Below, piece after piece: positions 1 through 12,067 of a DNA stretch of 64,000 nucleotides. This stretch comes from Melolontha melolontha (lineage: Eukaryota > Arthropoda > Insecta > Coleoptera > Scarabaeidae). The DNA is taken from NCBI GenBank assembly GCA_935421215.2, contig OW285244.1:7141401-7205400 (forward strand), in the 5' to 3' direction. Both the position numbers and the translations under genes were made by a program. Each line of letters opens with the position of its first letter. The stretch's first letter is position 1. The notes beneath the pieces were generated by a model, which had not been told where the DNA came from, did no database searches, and saw only the letters and a list, made by a program, of their open reading frames with translations.

Positions 1-217
1 CTACTGTAGTCCTTTCGCTCTATTACCTCGATGTAGTAGTAGCTATTAGATGATAACGTGCCTTTGAAGGTTTACCTATAGAAGTTTTACTGTACTCAAC
101 GTAGCATTTCTCACATCTGTGATAAAGATCTGACGTCGTTTCTGATGTTATTAATTTTTCTATTTGTGTTGTTTAATAGTATGTTTCTTTGATCTCTAAC
201 ATTTAAAGATATATATA

Positions 218-648
218 CAAGGTGTGTATAAATTGGCGGACCCACTACACGTGGCGACATTCTTGGTCAAATTTTGAGTTAAAAGTCCTAATCCTAAAAC
301 GATGTATCAGGCTTCCTTTGCCTTCAGAACGAATTTGACAGTAGTAATGTATTTGACTAGAACAACATTAGGCTGCCTACTTATTGTTTTACAACGTTGT
401 CAGATGTGTTTTTCGTCAAAATAAGTTAATAAACAAATATTAAAAACAAACTTTAAAATCAAAAAGAAAACTTTAACGAAAGGATAATAACAATTCTTCT
501 TTCTTCTAAATTGTAGCTCTTTCTGTCAACAAATATCGAGTAATAATGTTTATTTCAAGACTGAAAGTCCGAACTTTGGATTTTGGACTCCGAATTTAAC
601 GAAGAACATCGCCGCGTGTAGTGGGTCCGCCAATTTATACACACCCTG
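218..648. mobile_element. MITE A, copy 1 (Tc1/mariner-like, non-autonomous)
   Basis: A 431-bp element with no coding capacity. It is bounded by inverted repeats that read GTGTGTATAAATTGGCGGAC from the left and the same inward from the right (arms of about 34 bp), and is flanked by TA on both sides, as expected of a Tc1/mariner-type target duplication. A second copy lies in opposite orientation at 40442-40923. Compared with that copy, this one lacks about 50 bp near its right end. The superfamily is inferred from the TA target and short termini only. Confidence 0.8.
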
Positions 649-2036
649 TATATATATATAATATATATATATATTTACGAATAAATATCAAAGTGAGGCT
701 TATTCGAAATGCTAACCATATGGGGACCGGCACAAAGAATAATTATAAGAGGTTTCTACTTTTACAACATCGTATGTGCCATATAAATAAGTACAGATGG
801 CATTAATATACTTGTAAAAATATAAAAACAAACATGGTTATTTTTGAAAGTATATTAAGTCGAAGAGAGGACCGATCGCGACTCTAACTAAGTTAGATCC
901 TGCATATATTTTTTTCTTAATGTTAACATTGTGAGGTCTATTATTTATATACAAATTCGTGGATCTGACACTGTGAGGACCACATACGTTGCCATATCGC
1001 TGTTGACCGTTACTGTTATCACTAAAACCAACTAAAACATTTGGTCATTGTAAACGTTTTAAATTCATGTACGCTGATAGAATAGATTAAAGTAACAGAA
1101 TCGCATTGTTCTATGTATTAAAATACTTTTTGACTTTTTTTCAATTTAATAAAACAAAAGATATTTGCAGTCATTGAAACTGTATAGTTTAAGGTTTAAA
1201 GTATTTATATCACAATAAATACAAAACCAAAATGGAAAGCCGTGGTAAAGTGTTAGTAAGACTTGCAACTGAAGGTAAGCCAAAACTAAATTAGAATTTT
1301 TATAGTTACGTATACATTGCTTGTTGTTTAATACTAAGTACATATCATATATTGTTTTTAAATTTCGTAAATAGTAAAATTTTGAAATTTCTTCCTTATA
1401 AATAAATAAAATATTTGCCGCTCATCTAAGAATATGGAAAAAGATGATTTTGGACAAAATAAGTAATTCAACGTAAGGATTACATTAAAAGCAACAACAT
1501 TTTCTAGTCAAATTATTGACGGGGACAAACTGTTATGCGGCAATTAATAAAAATAATTGCGTATTATTTTTAATTGTCGCGTAACGATTCGTATCCTCTA
1601 TTAATTTTCCAGAAAATTTTGTTGGTCTTAAGGTTATCCTTATTTTGAACTGCTTATTTTGTTAATAATCAAATTTTTCCCATATTTTTAAATTTAGTCA
1701 AACTGCAGAAAAAGCGCTATCATTGCAGAAAAGTACAGGAAGAAAATTAGTTTTTGTTACTTGTCTACAGGTGGTTCTACCCTAAAAATTTTTACCAGCA
1801 TATGTATTAGGTATTTAACTTATTAGAAATCTGAGAAATGCTTTATGAAATATTTTAGTATTATGAAATAAAGTGATTACTTTAGTAGTTTCTATTTTAA
1901 ATATTTTGAAAACTACCTTCAGCTTCCTTTACTGTAGCTGCTCTTCATTATAGGTATGTAATGTTACTTTATAAAACATTTTTAACATTTGCTAACTCCA
2001 TATGTCGCCGAACATCAATCCCTGACAAGGGAAGAA
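649..2036. other. AT-rich stretch upstream of the Crypton-like gene
   Basis: A short (TA)n tract at about 647-672 is followed by AT-rich sequence with no recognisable long ORF. It holds one candidate short exon (1232-1274, listed separately). Promoter elements cannot be assigned. Confidence 0.4.
1232..1274 (+). CDS. Candidate first coding exon of the Crypton-like gene
   Basis: An ATG opens 14 codons (MESRGKVLVRLATE plus one extra base) that run straight into a GTAAGC donor. It lies about 760 bp before the first firmly framed exon of the recombinase gene. To connect in phase it would need a further small exon between. A 16-bp AG...GT-flanked segment near 1935-1950 would do this, but that is speculative. 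No homology supports it. Confidence 0.25.
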
Positions 2037-5000
2037 ATGTGTAAGGAAACTTCACGAAATAACGATACAGTAGAAAGGGCTAATTGGGATAAGAGTGAGT
2101 TTTTATAATAAATACTTTTGGAAAATTTTCGCAAATTGTATAAAAATTATATTTATTTTCCCAAATAGATGTTGCTCAAGAATTATATAATGCCGCCGAA
2201 ATTAAAAACATAAATAATACATCTAATATTACAACTTGCGCTTCTGTTAATGATGTACCCAATAAAAATTTTAATATTTTCGTGAATGCAGAAACCCCAT
2301 CAGATAATTCTAGTGATACAGAATATATTCCTGATACAGAGAATGAAGCGGACTTTTCTGGTGATCAAAGAAAGATAACAAGCATAAAAATGCAGAATCT
2401 TAGAAAAAGGACAGATTTGGTTCCAGACCAAGAATTAAATGTAAATTTCTTGTAATTTTCTTTTAATACATTCTTGAATTTTATTCGTATTAATTTTTCT
2501 AGATTTCTAATGGTTCTAGAATCAATAAGAGATTAAGAAGTAAAAAAAAATCAGTTATTTATCAATATTACAACACAGATAAGTCAGAATTAACGCATAG
2601 TGACACAGATAGCAGCGAAGCAAATTCAGAATATATTCCTAATATGAATGAAGGAACAAATTCTTCTACTGCAGAAAATGAGGTATTCATTTAAATTCTA
2701 GTTTCGTCGATTTTATAATACACAGATTTACGAAAGTAGGTTATTCCATAACATTTTAAAATCTTAAAATGTGAACTCTAAATAAAAATTATCTTTTCTT
2801 AAGGGCAAATCTTCTACTAAATGACAACAATATTTTTTTTAGGAGGAACGAGTTCGGATAGACTCGCCAGTAATACCTTTCATCCTACCAAATTTGGAAA
2901 CAAACGTGAGCGTTTGGATATAGAAAAAAATTAATTTTTTTTGTAATTCCTATTTCCTAAACTATAGATGCTGAACGCTGATATTAAGAAGAAACCAAAT
3001 AGAAGGGTATGGAATAAAAGAGATTACTGTTACTTTTGCGAAACGAACGTTTTAAAATTTTCAAGACATGTTTTAAGACATCACTCGTATGAATTCCAAG
3101 TTCAAGAAATAATAGCATTATCAAAAGGCAATAAAAGAAGAAGAATACTTTTTAATAAACTTCGTAATCAGGGAAATTTCTTAAAGAGCACGACACAGGA
3201 AAAAATAATTCCAATAAGGAAACCTCAATATGATGATCCTAGTCTTCTGACAGTCTCGACATACCTTCCATGCAAATTTTGCAAAGGTTTTTACAAAAAA
3301 AGGTCTCTTTTCAGACATATAAAGGCATGTCCACACAATGTAGAAGATAAAACACTAAAAACAAACGCACAAAGTGATGGACAGTGCTTGCTATCAGCTT
3401 ATAGACATAACGACATCTTACGTAAAGAAATATTTCCTACAATGAGGGCAGATTCAATTTCACTGGCTGCAAAGTCGGATACATTAATTTGTGCAGTAGC
3501 TAGTAGATATTTAAAAAGTCATCGTGATGCTCAATTTCGTATTGTCGCATCACGTAAAATGCGACAATTGGGGGCATTATTAATAGAAATTAGAAAACAC
3601 ATAAAACTTTCGAATTTTATAAGTATTTTAGAGCCAGCTAATTTTGACATTTTCGTGCGTTGTACCAAAATAATTTCGAAGTACAATCCTGAAACATAAA
3701 CTTATGGTGCTCCATCCTTAGCTGCCAATATGGGTACCATGTTGAAAGAATGCATTGATGTAGCCTATAGCATGCTACTTAAGAACCCTAATGATAACGT
3801 AGATAATCTAAATAAATTAAAAACTCTGAAAGAACTCATTACCAATGAATGGCGTTATGAAATATCAACATTAGCAAATAGCGATTTGCATCAAAAACGA
3901 TGGAATAAGCCTTCGCTAATTCCTCTAGCTGAAGATCTCTCATTATTGAGAACTTATTTACTATCCGAAAGTAAGAGGTATGCTGATGCATTGTTGAGTA
4001 ATTACCTAGATCAAAAAGCATTTAAAATATTGCAAGAGATAATATACGTGCAACTAATTTTACTTAACAGACGACGAGTAGGTGAACTGCAGCGAATGAC
4101 TATAACTTCTTATACCTCTAATATAAATAATCAAACCTCTGGAGAATTTGATAGTTGCATTAGTGAAGCTGAGAAACATTTAATGAAATCTTTTAAACGA
4201 ATAGTGATAAGAGGTAAAAGAGGACGAGGAGTTCGTGTTATTTACAGAGCAGATGGTAAAACATATAAATGTATTACTTAGTTGCAGAGATAATTTTATC
4301 AGTAAAACTAATTTGTACTTATTTGCAAATATGAAAACAAATAATAATATTACCGGAACGCAAGCAATATACAAACATGTCCGGCTTGCAGGTGTTAAAA
4401 ATCCTGTGGCCATAACATCAACTAAACTGCGGAAACACCTTGCCACAATGTCACAAGTAATTGACTTATCAGAACATGACTTGGAACAACTCGCTTCCTT
4501 CATGGGGCACACCTCGAATATTCACAAAAATTACTACCGTTTACCAAACGATATAAATCAAATTGCGAAAATTTCAAAGTTACTGCTCTTATCTGAAAAA
4601 GGTGAAGCCACGAAATATAAAGATATGCGATTAGAAGAAATCGACCTTACTGTTGAAAGTGAGGATCATAATTCCGACGATGAGACCGATGGCACAGTAT
4701 CAACTGTCATCATAAATCATCAGGAAGTTACTGATGCAATGCAACAAAATATAACTATTACAAACATAGTAAGTAATTATAATTTATCTAAATGTAATTT
4801 ATTTATTTACTTATTCTTATTAATAGGCGAAGAAATCGGCTCAAAAAGCGAAACGTATTTTAGAACCTTGGAGTGATGAGCAGAAGAAAGTCACATTAGC
4901 ATATTTCAGAAATTATCTCAAAACCAAGACACCACCAAAGAAACATGAATGCCTTGAGCTAAAACAAAAAAATAAAACTCTTCTTGAAAACAAAAGTTGG

Positions 5001-5048
5001 GAAAAAGTTAAAATATTTGTAGTCAATACCTATAATAAACAAAAATAA
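2037..5048 (+). pseudogene. Crypton-like tyrosine recombinase gene, broken
   Basis: Six exons join in phase: 2037-2094, 2169-2440, 2503-2682, 2843-2905, 2968-4768 and 4827-5048, all with GT-AG borders. The N-terminal exons code acidic linkers with a repeated SDTEYIP/NSEYIP motif. Exon 5 carries two Cys/His clusters (CYFCETN...HVLRHH and CKFCKGFYKK...RHIKAC) and then the recombinase core. The family's catalytic boxes are visible: LNRRRVGELQRM (first Arg), TKLRKHLAT (His/Arg box) and FMGHTSNIHKNYYRLP (GH box and nucleophile Tyr). The last exon gives the typical tail with a WSDEQKK...NKSWEKVKIFV pattern. Two breaks are seen: an in-frame TAA at 3697-3699 and a one-base frameshift near 4232, just after the RGKRGRG motif. 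No element termini were found. It could be a dead Crypton or a host gene derived from one. Confidence 0.8.
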
Positions 5049-5718
5049 TTTTACAAACTTTCATCATTGAAGAAACTGTCTTATTTGTTCTAATTTTTTA
5101 TTCCCTACTTATCTTATCACTAAGAAAATTATTTCATATTTTTAATATTATGTATATCTTCATTTCATGAAATTTATAGTAAAATAAATAAATAAGTAAA
5201 TTTGCAAATCACAAGTGTAGTTATATGAATTATATCAGTTATTAAATTTTAAATTAATATTCATTTCAAAAGATATTTAAAAAATAGTAATTTTGGAAGA
5301 ATAGAAGTAAACAAATCTAACATTATAGTAGGTTATAGTAAAGATGTCTACTTTCCTATGGTAATATTTAAAATCTCTGAATACATCATTTTTACAATGT
5401 TGCCGCTTCAAAGTCCTCACTTCGTGATTCAAAAATTTTTGTCATCGACACAATATACTATCGTTCAAAAATATACATAGTGCGCAGCGACTCTAGTGTC
5501 AATGTGCCAAACTAAATTGTATACATTTGTTCATTCCGGTACATAGTAAGGTCCATTCTTTTTTTCTCATAAGTGATAGACATTATTATAAAAAGGTCAT
5601 TAAACATAAAATTAAAGCATGTAGAAGTGAGGTCCGTATATATGTCCTCACTTTGTAGCTGGACCTCACTTCAAACGCAAATTCGCTTCAGACGATCCTC
5701 ACTTTGATATTCGAAAGT
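5049..5718. other. Non-coding AT-rich stretch with repeated CCTCACTT motifs
   Basis: No gene is seen. The motif CCTCACTT or its complement recurs at about 5411, 5633, 5650, 5670 and 5697, in both orientations, so this may be the remnant of an inverted-repeat element. A polyadenylation signal AATAAA for the preceding gene is plausible around 5183. Confidence 0.3.
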
Positions 5719-6070
5719 AAATATATATATAATATATATATATTAATATATATATATATTAATATATATATATATAATATTTTCGTGACCTTGGTATGAT
5801 AAGGTAAACTTAATAAGTCGGCGATTAAAGGTCTGGTTCATTACTTCAAAGTATATATATTTAAAACAACCCTACATGTTTCGGCAATGATGCCCTTGTC
5901 AAGGGAATAAAAAATATAAATGCATTTATATTTTTTATTCCCTTGACAAAGGCATCATTGCCGAAACATGTAGGGTTGTTTTAAATATATATATACTTTG
6001 AAGTAATGAACCAGACCTTTAATCGCCGACTTATTAAGTTTACCTTATATTAATATGTATATATATATTC
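5719..6070. repeat. (TA)n-flanked zero-loop palindrome, Penelope-like/hammerhead-like repeat
   Basis: A (TA)n tract (5719-5782) precedes a near-perfect palindrome with arms 5797-5922 and 5923-6048 (126 nt each, no loop, very few mismatches). Each arm contains the motif TTGACAAAGGCATCATTGCC followed by GAAACATGTAGGG, read outward from the centre. The same unit recurs at 35.3-35.9 kb and 55.3-56.6 kb. The layout (short stem, TGA box, GGC...GCC stem, GAAAC) resembles the hammerhead-like termini of Penelope-like elements. That assignment is an inference. Confidence 0.65.
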
Positions 6071-6562
6071 GAAAGGCTCCGGGCGCACTCGATTTTATAA
6101 ATGCCTGACCTTCGAAATTGATATCATTCACAGTTAAGTTTCTCGTGTTTATTTTGTGCCAATAGACTGTTTGGGTAGCAGTTTAGAAATATTCCTTGGT
6201 GCAAATAAACGCACTATAGTTCACGAATGGGAAAAGGCAAGTAAAAATTCTGAAGGTTATCACTTAAAAATAGCGTGCATAAACCCCTATTTAGGTTACT
6301 AGTATTTCCGTGAATATAAATTTTGTTACAAACGTTTTTCTGGAAAAATCTTATACTATATATTGCAAAATACTAGTGTTTGATGTCTATTATAATGTTG
6401 AAGTAAGTAGTACTGACTAATAACATTATAGTAGTTAACAATAGTAATCAGTAACGTGGTCAAACACATACCGTTTTGTTTTCCGTCAAGTCACAAACAG
6501 GATAAAATATGTTAAATATTTCAATCATTAATACATTTTGTTAAATCGAATCAATGCTGTAA

Positions 6563-6818
6563 CAACCGTTTTGATGTCATCCACCAAAGGTCCTTATGTA
6601 ATATGAGTACTTTGGGGACGTCGTGATAAGGGGGGTGGATGGATGACGTCAAAACGGCTCCAGCTGCAGAATGGTAGCAAAATACCACGATCTGGTTCTC
6701 AAAAAAACGTAAGACACACACAACATGTGTGTGTACGTTACCTTATGAGACTTTTCGTGTCCCCCTTGATGCTCCTCCGAAATATAAAATCTGGTGTCAA
6801 AACGGCTCTAGCTAACGA
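6563..6818. repeat. Cluster of short inverted repeats
   Basis: Arms CAACCGTTTTGATGTCATCC (6563) and GGATGACGTCAAAACGGCTC (about 6641-6660) face each other, and a further GTCAAAACGGCTCTAGC follows at about 6795. Between them, 6708-6745 is a small hairpin around ACACACACAACATGTGTGTG. No coding sequence is seen. This is probably a decayed inverted-repeat element of unknown family. Confidence 0.4.
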
Positions 6819-7295
6819 TTTTCGAGAGGGCGCTGGTACTCCAGGATAAGTTACAGCCGACCGTCGGATTATGTCTATAGACACTATCGATTTGTTACAT
6901 CAATTTGATTTTAAAATGCATATATATCTAACGATTGAAATATTTAACACATGTTATCACGTTTGTAACTTAACGGAAGACTTTTAAAACGATAAGTCTT
7001 TGAGCACGTTTTATAATTTATCTCGTACTATTTATGCGTCAACTTTTAAACATCCGCCTATGGCGGCTGGCGCAATTTCCCTGCTCAAATAAATAACCAA
7101 TAATTGTTTCATATGCTCATGTGTTAAGTAATTGTCACTGTAAATCCATTTATATATTTAAAACGACCGTTCAATATCTACCGATGAAATAGGGGTATAT
7201 CTAGAGTAAATAATTTTTTTTAGTGACGGCACATTTATACCCGCTACATATTTATTCGATAACAACATTACATATGTAATGTACAACTTGTTATG
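6819..7295. other. No recognisable feature
   Basis: AT-rich intergenic sequence between the inverted-repeat cluster and the mariner. I see no coding, RNA or repeat structure here. Confidence 0.4.
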
Positions 7296-8032
7296 TACGA
7301 GGGATGTCTTTTATGTTTTGCATACTGGTACATAGAGGGCTCCACTAAGCAAATGTCAGTACTAAAAATTAACCTCCATATTTAGTTAGCCTAAATCCAA
7401 AGTTTCAATGTTATACGTGTAGTGTTGTAGCAACAACAAACTGTCAAAATTGGTAAGTTACTCAAAAAAGGGAATTAACCCGTGAAAATTTTCGCGCAAT
7501 AATTTTTAAGACATTTTAAGACAATTATCTCAACAAGAATGCCTCGCAGAGTTGATTTCTGTTTTCGGTAATGAAACATCACATCAGTCAACAATTTCTC
7601 GTTGGTATGGAGAATTCAAACGTAGACGCATCCAAGAGCAGGTGCACCAAAAACATTGGGGATTTCAATAACCTCAATTCAAAAAATTTTACATGAAAAA
7701 TTGTGTGTAAAAAAATAGTTTCCCGTTGGAGACTGCATCTGTTGGCCGAAGAACAGAAAATAGCTAGCGTGAATTGATGTTAAAAAACTCTATACCGCTT
7801 CAGCGCAGGAAACTCTAAAAACGTGTACAACATCGTGAGTGGATTTACTCATACGAACCAGAAAATAAACACCAGTCGTCTGCATGGGTGTTCCAAGGTG
7901 AAGAAAAGCCGACAAAAGTCATCCGCTCTCGAAGTATCTCCAAAGAGATGGTCGCAATATTTGTCTCCGAAGCAGTATCATCATGTAGCAACAATTTCTC
8001 TACAAGATCAAAGAACTGTTACTGCCCATTGG

Positions 8033-9524
8033 TATACAAGTGTCCCGTATCGTTATGTTCAAATTTTAGGAGTGTAAAGTAGACTTCATTTCAAGTAATA
8101 AAAACGCAAAACTTGTATATCCATTTTTATTTGTTTCAAAGTTACAGATCTATGAATGTGATTGTCAGATCATGAAAAAAAATGTAATCCTAAAGTCAAT
8201 ACAAACTGATTTTATTTAAAAAAAGTTATACGATTCAATAACAGGCCTGTGATTGTTAACGTCGCATAATAAAATGTTATCTTAAAATAAATAAACACGT
8301 GTCGTAGTGCATACAGTAATTTCTCGGAGATATACAAAAAAGAGTACTGGAAATTGATTTATGATAAAGAAGGCTCTTACTTATTTCGTAAGTGCTGAAC
8401 CATGAATATCATACAATAAACAAATGTTCAGATGACTGTTAACGTTGCACTTTTTAATAAAGGATTACATTACGAGGAGTAAATTTGCCAGCAGACTTAG
8501 AGGAAGAAGCAGTAGCTATTGTTACAACTCTCAGTGTACGTAGAATCGCTAGACAACTAGGAGTGCCACGAACGACAGTTTGGCGAATTTTAAAACGTGT
8601 GGGCTTATATCCATATTACTATCGCAGGGGACACGGTTTGCTCGAGGCAGACCACTATGCTCGTCTAGTATATTCTACCTGGATATTAAGACAGTCACGG
8701 CTTCATTTTAATTTCTGCAGAACAGTCCACTGGACAGTTGAATCTACGTTCACGAGAAGTGGTGTTACAAATCTGAGAAACCTGCACAGGTGGTCATCAG
8801 AAAATCCCAAAGCTATACGCCCATCTAAATTTCAACATGAATTTTCTATTAACGTTTGGGTGGCCCTAATCGATGACTTGTTGATTGGTCCTGTGGTTTT
8901 TCCTGGGAGGTTAAACGCGAACAATTACCTTCAATTTCTTATTGACGAACTGCCAGGTCTTTTAGAGGATGTCCCACTGAATGTTCGACGAGACATTTGA
9001 TTTCACATGGATGGGGCACCACCACATTTCGGAATTGCTGTCCGAAATTGGGTTAATGTCAATTATCCAAGATGGATTGGTCGAGGTGGTCCTGTTGCAT
9101 GGCCACCCAGATCACCCGATCTAAATCCCCTCGACTTTTATTTATGGGGGTACATGAAAAATTTATTCTACGCGCAAGTTTCGAACACAAGAGAAAAGTT
9201 GTTGGATCGTATTCACCTGGCTGCCGAGCAAATCCGACAAAACAAGTACGAAATTCGGATAAGTACTTCTTCTGTTGGCTTACAGGCATAAGCTTGCATT
9301 CAACAAGGAGGTGGACATTCCGAAAATATAATTAATTGAACTTTTTTAAACAAAATAAGTTTTAACTGACTTCGGGATTATATTTTTTTTCATGATCTGA
9401 CAATCACATTCATAGAACTGTAACTTTGAAACAAATAAAAACGGATATACAAGTTTTGCGTTTTTGTTTCTTGAAATGAAGTGTATTTTACACTCCTAAA
9501 ATTTGAACATAACGATATTGTATA
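8033..9524 (+). mobile_element. DD(40-41)D Tc1/mariner-type element nested in the mariner
   Basis: Long inverted repeats of about 160-170 bp (8033-8205 against 9355-9524; core TTCAAATTTTAGGAGTGTAA) bracket a transposase gene. The element interrupts the mariner transposase right after codons for HWYT, so it is younger than that mariner. The arms differ by scattered substitutions and an 8-bp gap near the tips. The flanking TA fits a Tc1/mariner-type target. Confidence 0.85.
8485..9289 (+). pseudogene. DD(40)D-type transposase, one internal stop
   Basis: Reads from MPADLEEEAVAIVTTLSVRR (start codon TTG/ATG uncertain, so the true N-terminus may lie upstream). A helix-turn-helix (VRRIARQLGVPRTTVWRILK) is followed by the catalytic domain. 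The first catalytic block reads TVESTFTR, where relatives have TDE, so the first Asp is lost. An in-frame TGA at 8998-9000 replaces a Trp before FHMDGAPPHF, and the third block is PPRSPDLNPLDFYLWGYMK. Forty residues separate the last two Asp residues. A segment of about 20-30 residues seems missing before the first block. This family is common in insect genomes. This copy cannot be active. Confidence 0.8.
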
Positions 9525-9890
9525 GCCATTTGTTTGCCGCAAGTCATCGCTTAGCTCCGAATAACAAACCCACAACGACGAATCATCCTCCACCAAGACA
9601 ATGCAAGTTCGCACACAGTTCGCAAGACAACTGAATTTTGAACGCAACAAAACGTCGTATTCAAGGACGGACTGCGTGGTTAAAGGTTCCAGTCGTATGA
9701 AGAAGCAGTCGATGCCTTAAAACCCCAATTTTAACTGTACCAGCAAACGAATAGAATAACTGCTTCCAGAGTTTCTTCGAGCGCATATAAACAATCTTCG
9801 TGGAAAATACTTCGAAAAACAATAAAGGCTTTAAAAGGTATCTAGTTTTATTCCAGTTCTATATGCAAAATATAAAAGAGAACACTCGTA

Positions 9891-12067
9891 CTATTGTATT
9901 ACCGTTATGTCCAATTTCGAATTATATTATACATTTAAGTCCGTTCCTGGAATGTACCTCTGACTGCCGATCCCTAGTAACCACTATAAGTGAAAATGCA
10001 CCAATTACTCGAATAAATAAAAATGGGTTTGCCGCTATGCCGCTTAAAATTAACAAAAATTAACAATTTGTATGTATATATATACACATATGGAGAGGAA
10101 AAAGAAGTTTATTCGAAACAAAACTAACTGTAATAAAATGACTATTAAACTAGATTTAAGAATGTTACAAAAAGAAAAGATGTTGGGCATTAATATGTAC
10201 TTCCCTTCTAAGCAACAAGATCCTCTAAAATTCAAACAATACCATACATTACGAGAACAATAATATTAATAGTAATTGACCTACAATTTTTTTTTGTAAC
10301 AGTTGCTTCCGACAAGGAATAAAAAAATAAAAGAAGTAGTTAAAAATTATACGAAAGTTCAAGCTAAAATACTATCAATTATCACTGTACTTAAAACCAA
10401 ATTAATTATAAACAATATATACATTTTTTTTTAATTCACATTTATATAATGAATTAATTATTTACATTCGTCTCAATTACTCTAGCATTTGTTACTGATG
10501 AAAAAAAAAATTGTAGGCAGACTTGATAAACACATTTCATGCCACATATAACACATCTTTGTAATTCTTGCATATTTGTGATTTTTTAATACATGTGCTT
10601 TAAAAACGCATCTTATATATAAACAGACAACAATTTTCATTAATCAAAAAATTTGTTGTAAAATATAGAAATTAAAAATGAGTCAATTCTTAAATTACAT
10701 TCAAACAGATAACTTTTTAAATTTCTTCTATAGATATTACATTTGTTATACGGAATAAACAATAGCACCATTGGGTAAGTTAATTATAATGAAGTGTACG
10801 TCTAATTTACTTATCTTTTAATATCAATATTTTTCCTTTACTTTCCATTGATCTATAGGCCATATTTAACATATATACATTGAACCACATTCTTTTTACT
10901 TTCTCTAATTAATTTTACTTACTCACATATATATGTAGTTATTTTGTTACATACTCTTTCCAGTATAACTGAATCTTGAAAGCAATCAGTTTAAACTGAT
11001 AAGCATTGCTGTTATTTAATGAGTTCACAAGTTTGGAAAGGTGGCCAGGAGGGAAGCGTTTTAAGTTATAGACACTGTGCACTGGCCATACTTGTCGAGG
11101 GCTTTTAGAAAGAGAAAAAATACAGGCAGAATCAGTTATTCACATTATAGAAGTCGATTTTCGAACATTCTTTCAAGGCAGAAATATTATATTAACCCGA
11201 AAGAAATCAAGAACAAAATAACTACATACTATGTTCGAGTGACTGAGGTAATTAATATGTATTATTTGAAACAAAGAATGTGCGGCAATAACTGGCCATT
11301 TTTTTTTTTAAGAACAAGCGTACAGTAATTTTTCTAACCATATTAAATATACATATAACATTACATAATTGAATGTATTTCTATTTACATATATAGGTTA
11401 TTTCTGATTATATTATATACAATACTTAAAAATACACTTAGCACTGACATATGTTTCGGGACATACATCGCTTCTTATACTCTACACGTAAATATAAAAT
11501 TTAACCAAATTTGCTAGTATACAATTTGACATATCTGCGAGATTTAGATTTTGCAAAATTTCACAGCTACAAATGATAAAAACCAATAAACAAATAAAAA
11601 GTTAGGTCTTTAAAAATCAAAATTGGATTTTTAAAGCTGAAAACTTTGTAAATTTCCTTCACTATTAAGAGACTGTGGTATGCAAATAGGAGTCCACTAA
11701 ATGTACAAACAAAAGAAACCAAACAATTAAGGAATAAATATCCAAATTCATATTAACTTCTAAAGAAAATATGATAAAAATGAATACATTCGACAAATCA
11801 TCAAAGAGGAACTTCCTTCCAATATACCCTACTTTAATTAAATTAATTGAACACTTTATGAAATTGCCGTTTAAACACCTAATATTACAAGTATAGAGTA
11901 AATATACGTCAATAATCGAAAATGGTATAATTCTGTCAACATAATGTTATAATTGTGATATATAAAGATAATAAAATCTTTTTAAAACATGATTCACGCT
12001 ATACCTATAAGATACCATAACGTCGATTGGAAAAAATATTTCGAAATTTGGGTGGGGTGATACCTTA
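9891..12067. other. Non-coding region, possibly distal 3' flank of makorin
   Basis: No recognisable coding sequence or mobile element. Short ORFs here (for example 11077-11328) show no family motifs. The region is TE-poor compared with the rest of the window, which would fit conserved 3' flanking or untranslated sequence of the minus-strand makorin gene, but no direct signal proves this. Confidence 0.35.

Larger units (their letters stand above)
7296..9890 (+). mobile_element. Irritans-type mariner, decayed, split by a nested element
   Basis: The left end TACGAGGGATGTCTTTTATG (7296) matches the inward-reading right end TACGAGTGTTCTCTTTTATA (9890). Without the insert at 8033-9524 the element is about 1.1 kb, normal for mariner. 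Readable transposase pieces, in several frames, include EWIYSYEPENKHQSSAWVFQ (7835-7900), HHVATISLQDQRTVTAHWYT just before the insert, and after it IILHQDNASSHTVRKTTEF (about 9590) and GLRG-RFQSYEEAVDALKP (about 9675-9730). Many stops and frameshifts make it clearly dead. The transposase would have cut at TA and carried a DD34D catalytic triad. Confidence 0.85.

Noticed and set aside
3839..4512. Minus-strand frames opposite the recombinase exon
   Set aside because: They are antisense shadows of the tyrosine recombinase coding sequence.
11077..11328. 83-codon basic frame in the makorin 3' flank
   Set aside because: No motif, low-complexity AT-rich codons and no splice or start context supporting a gene.
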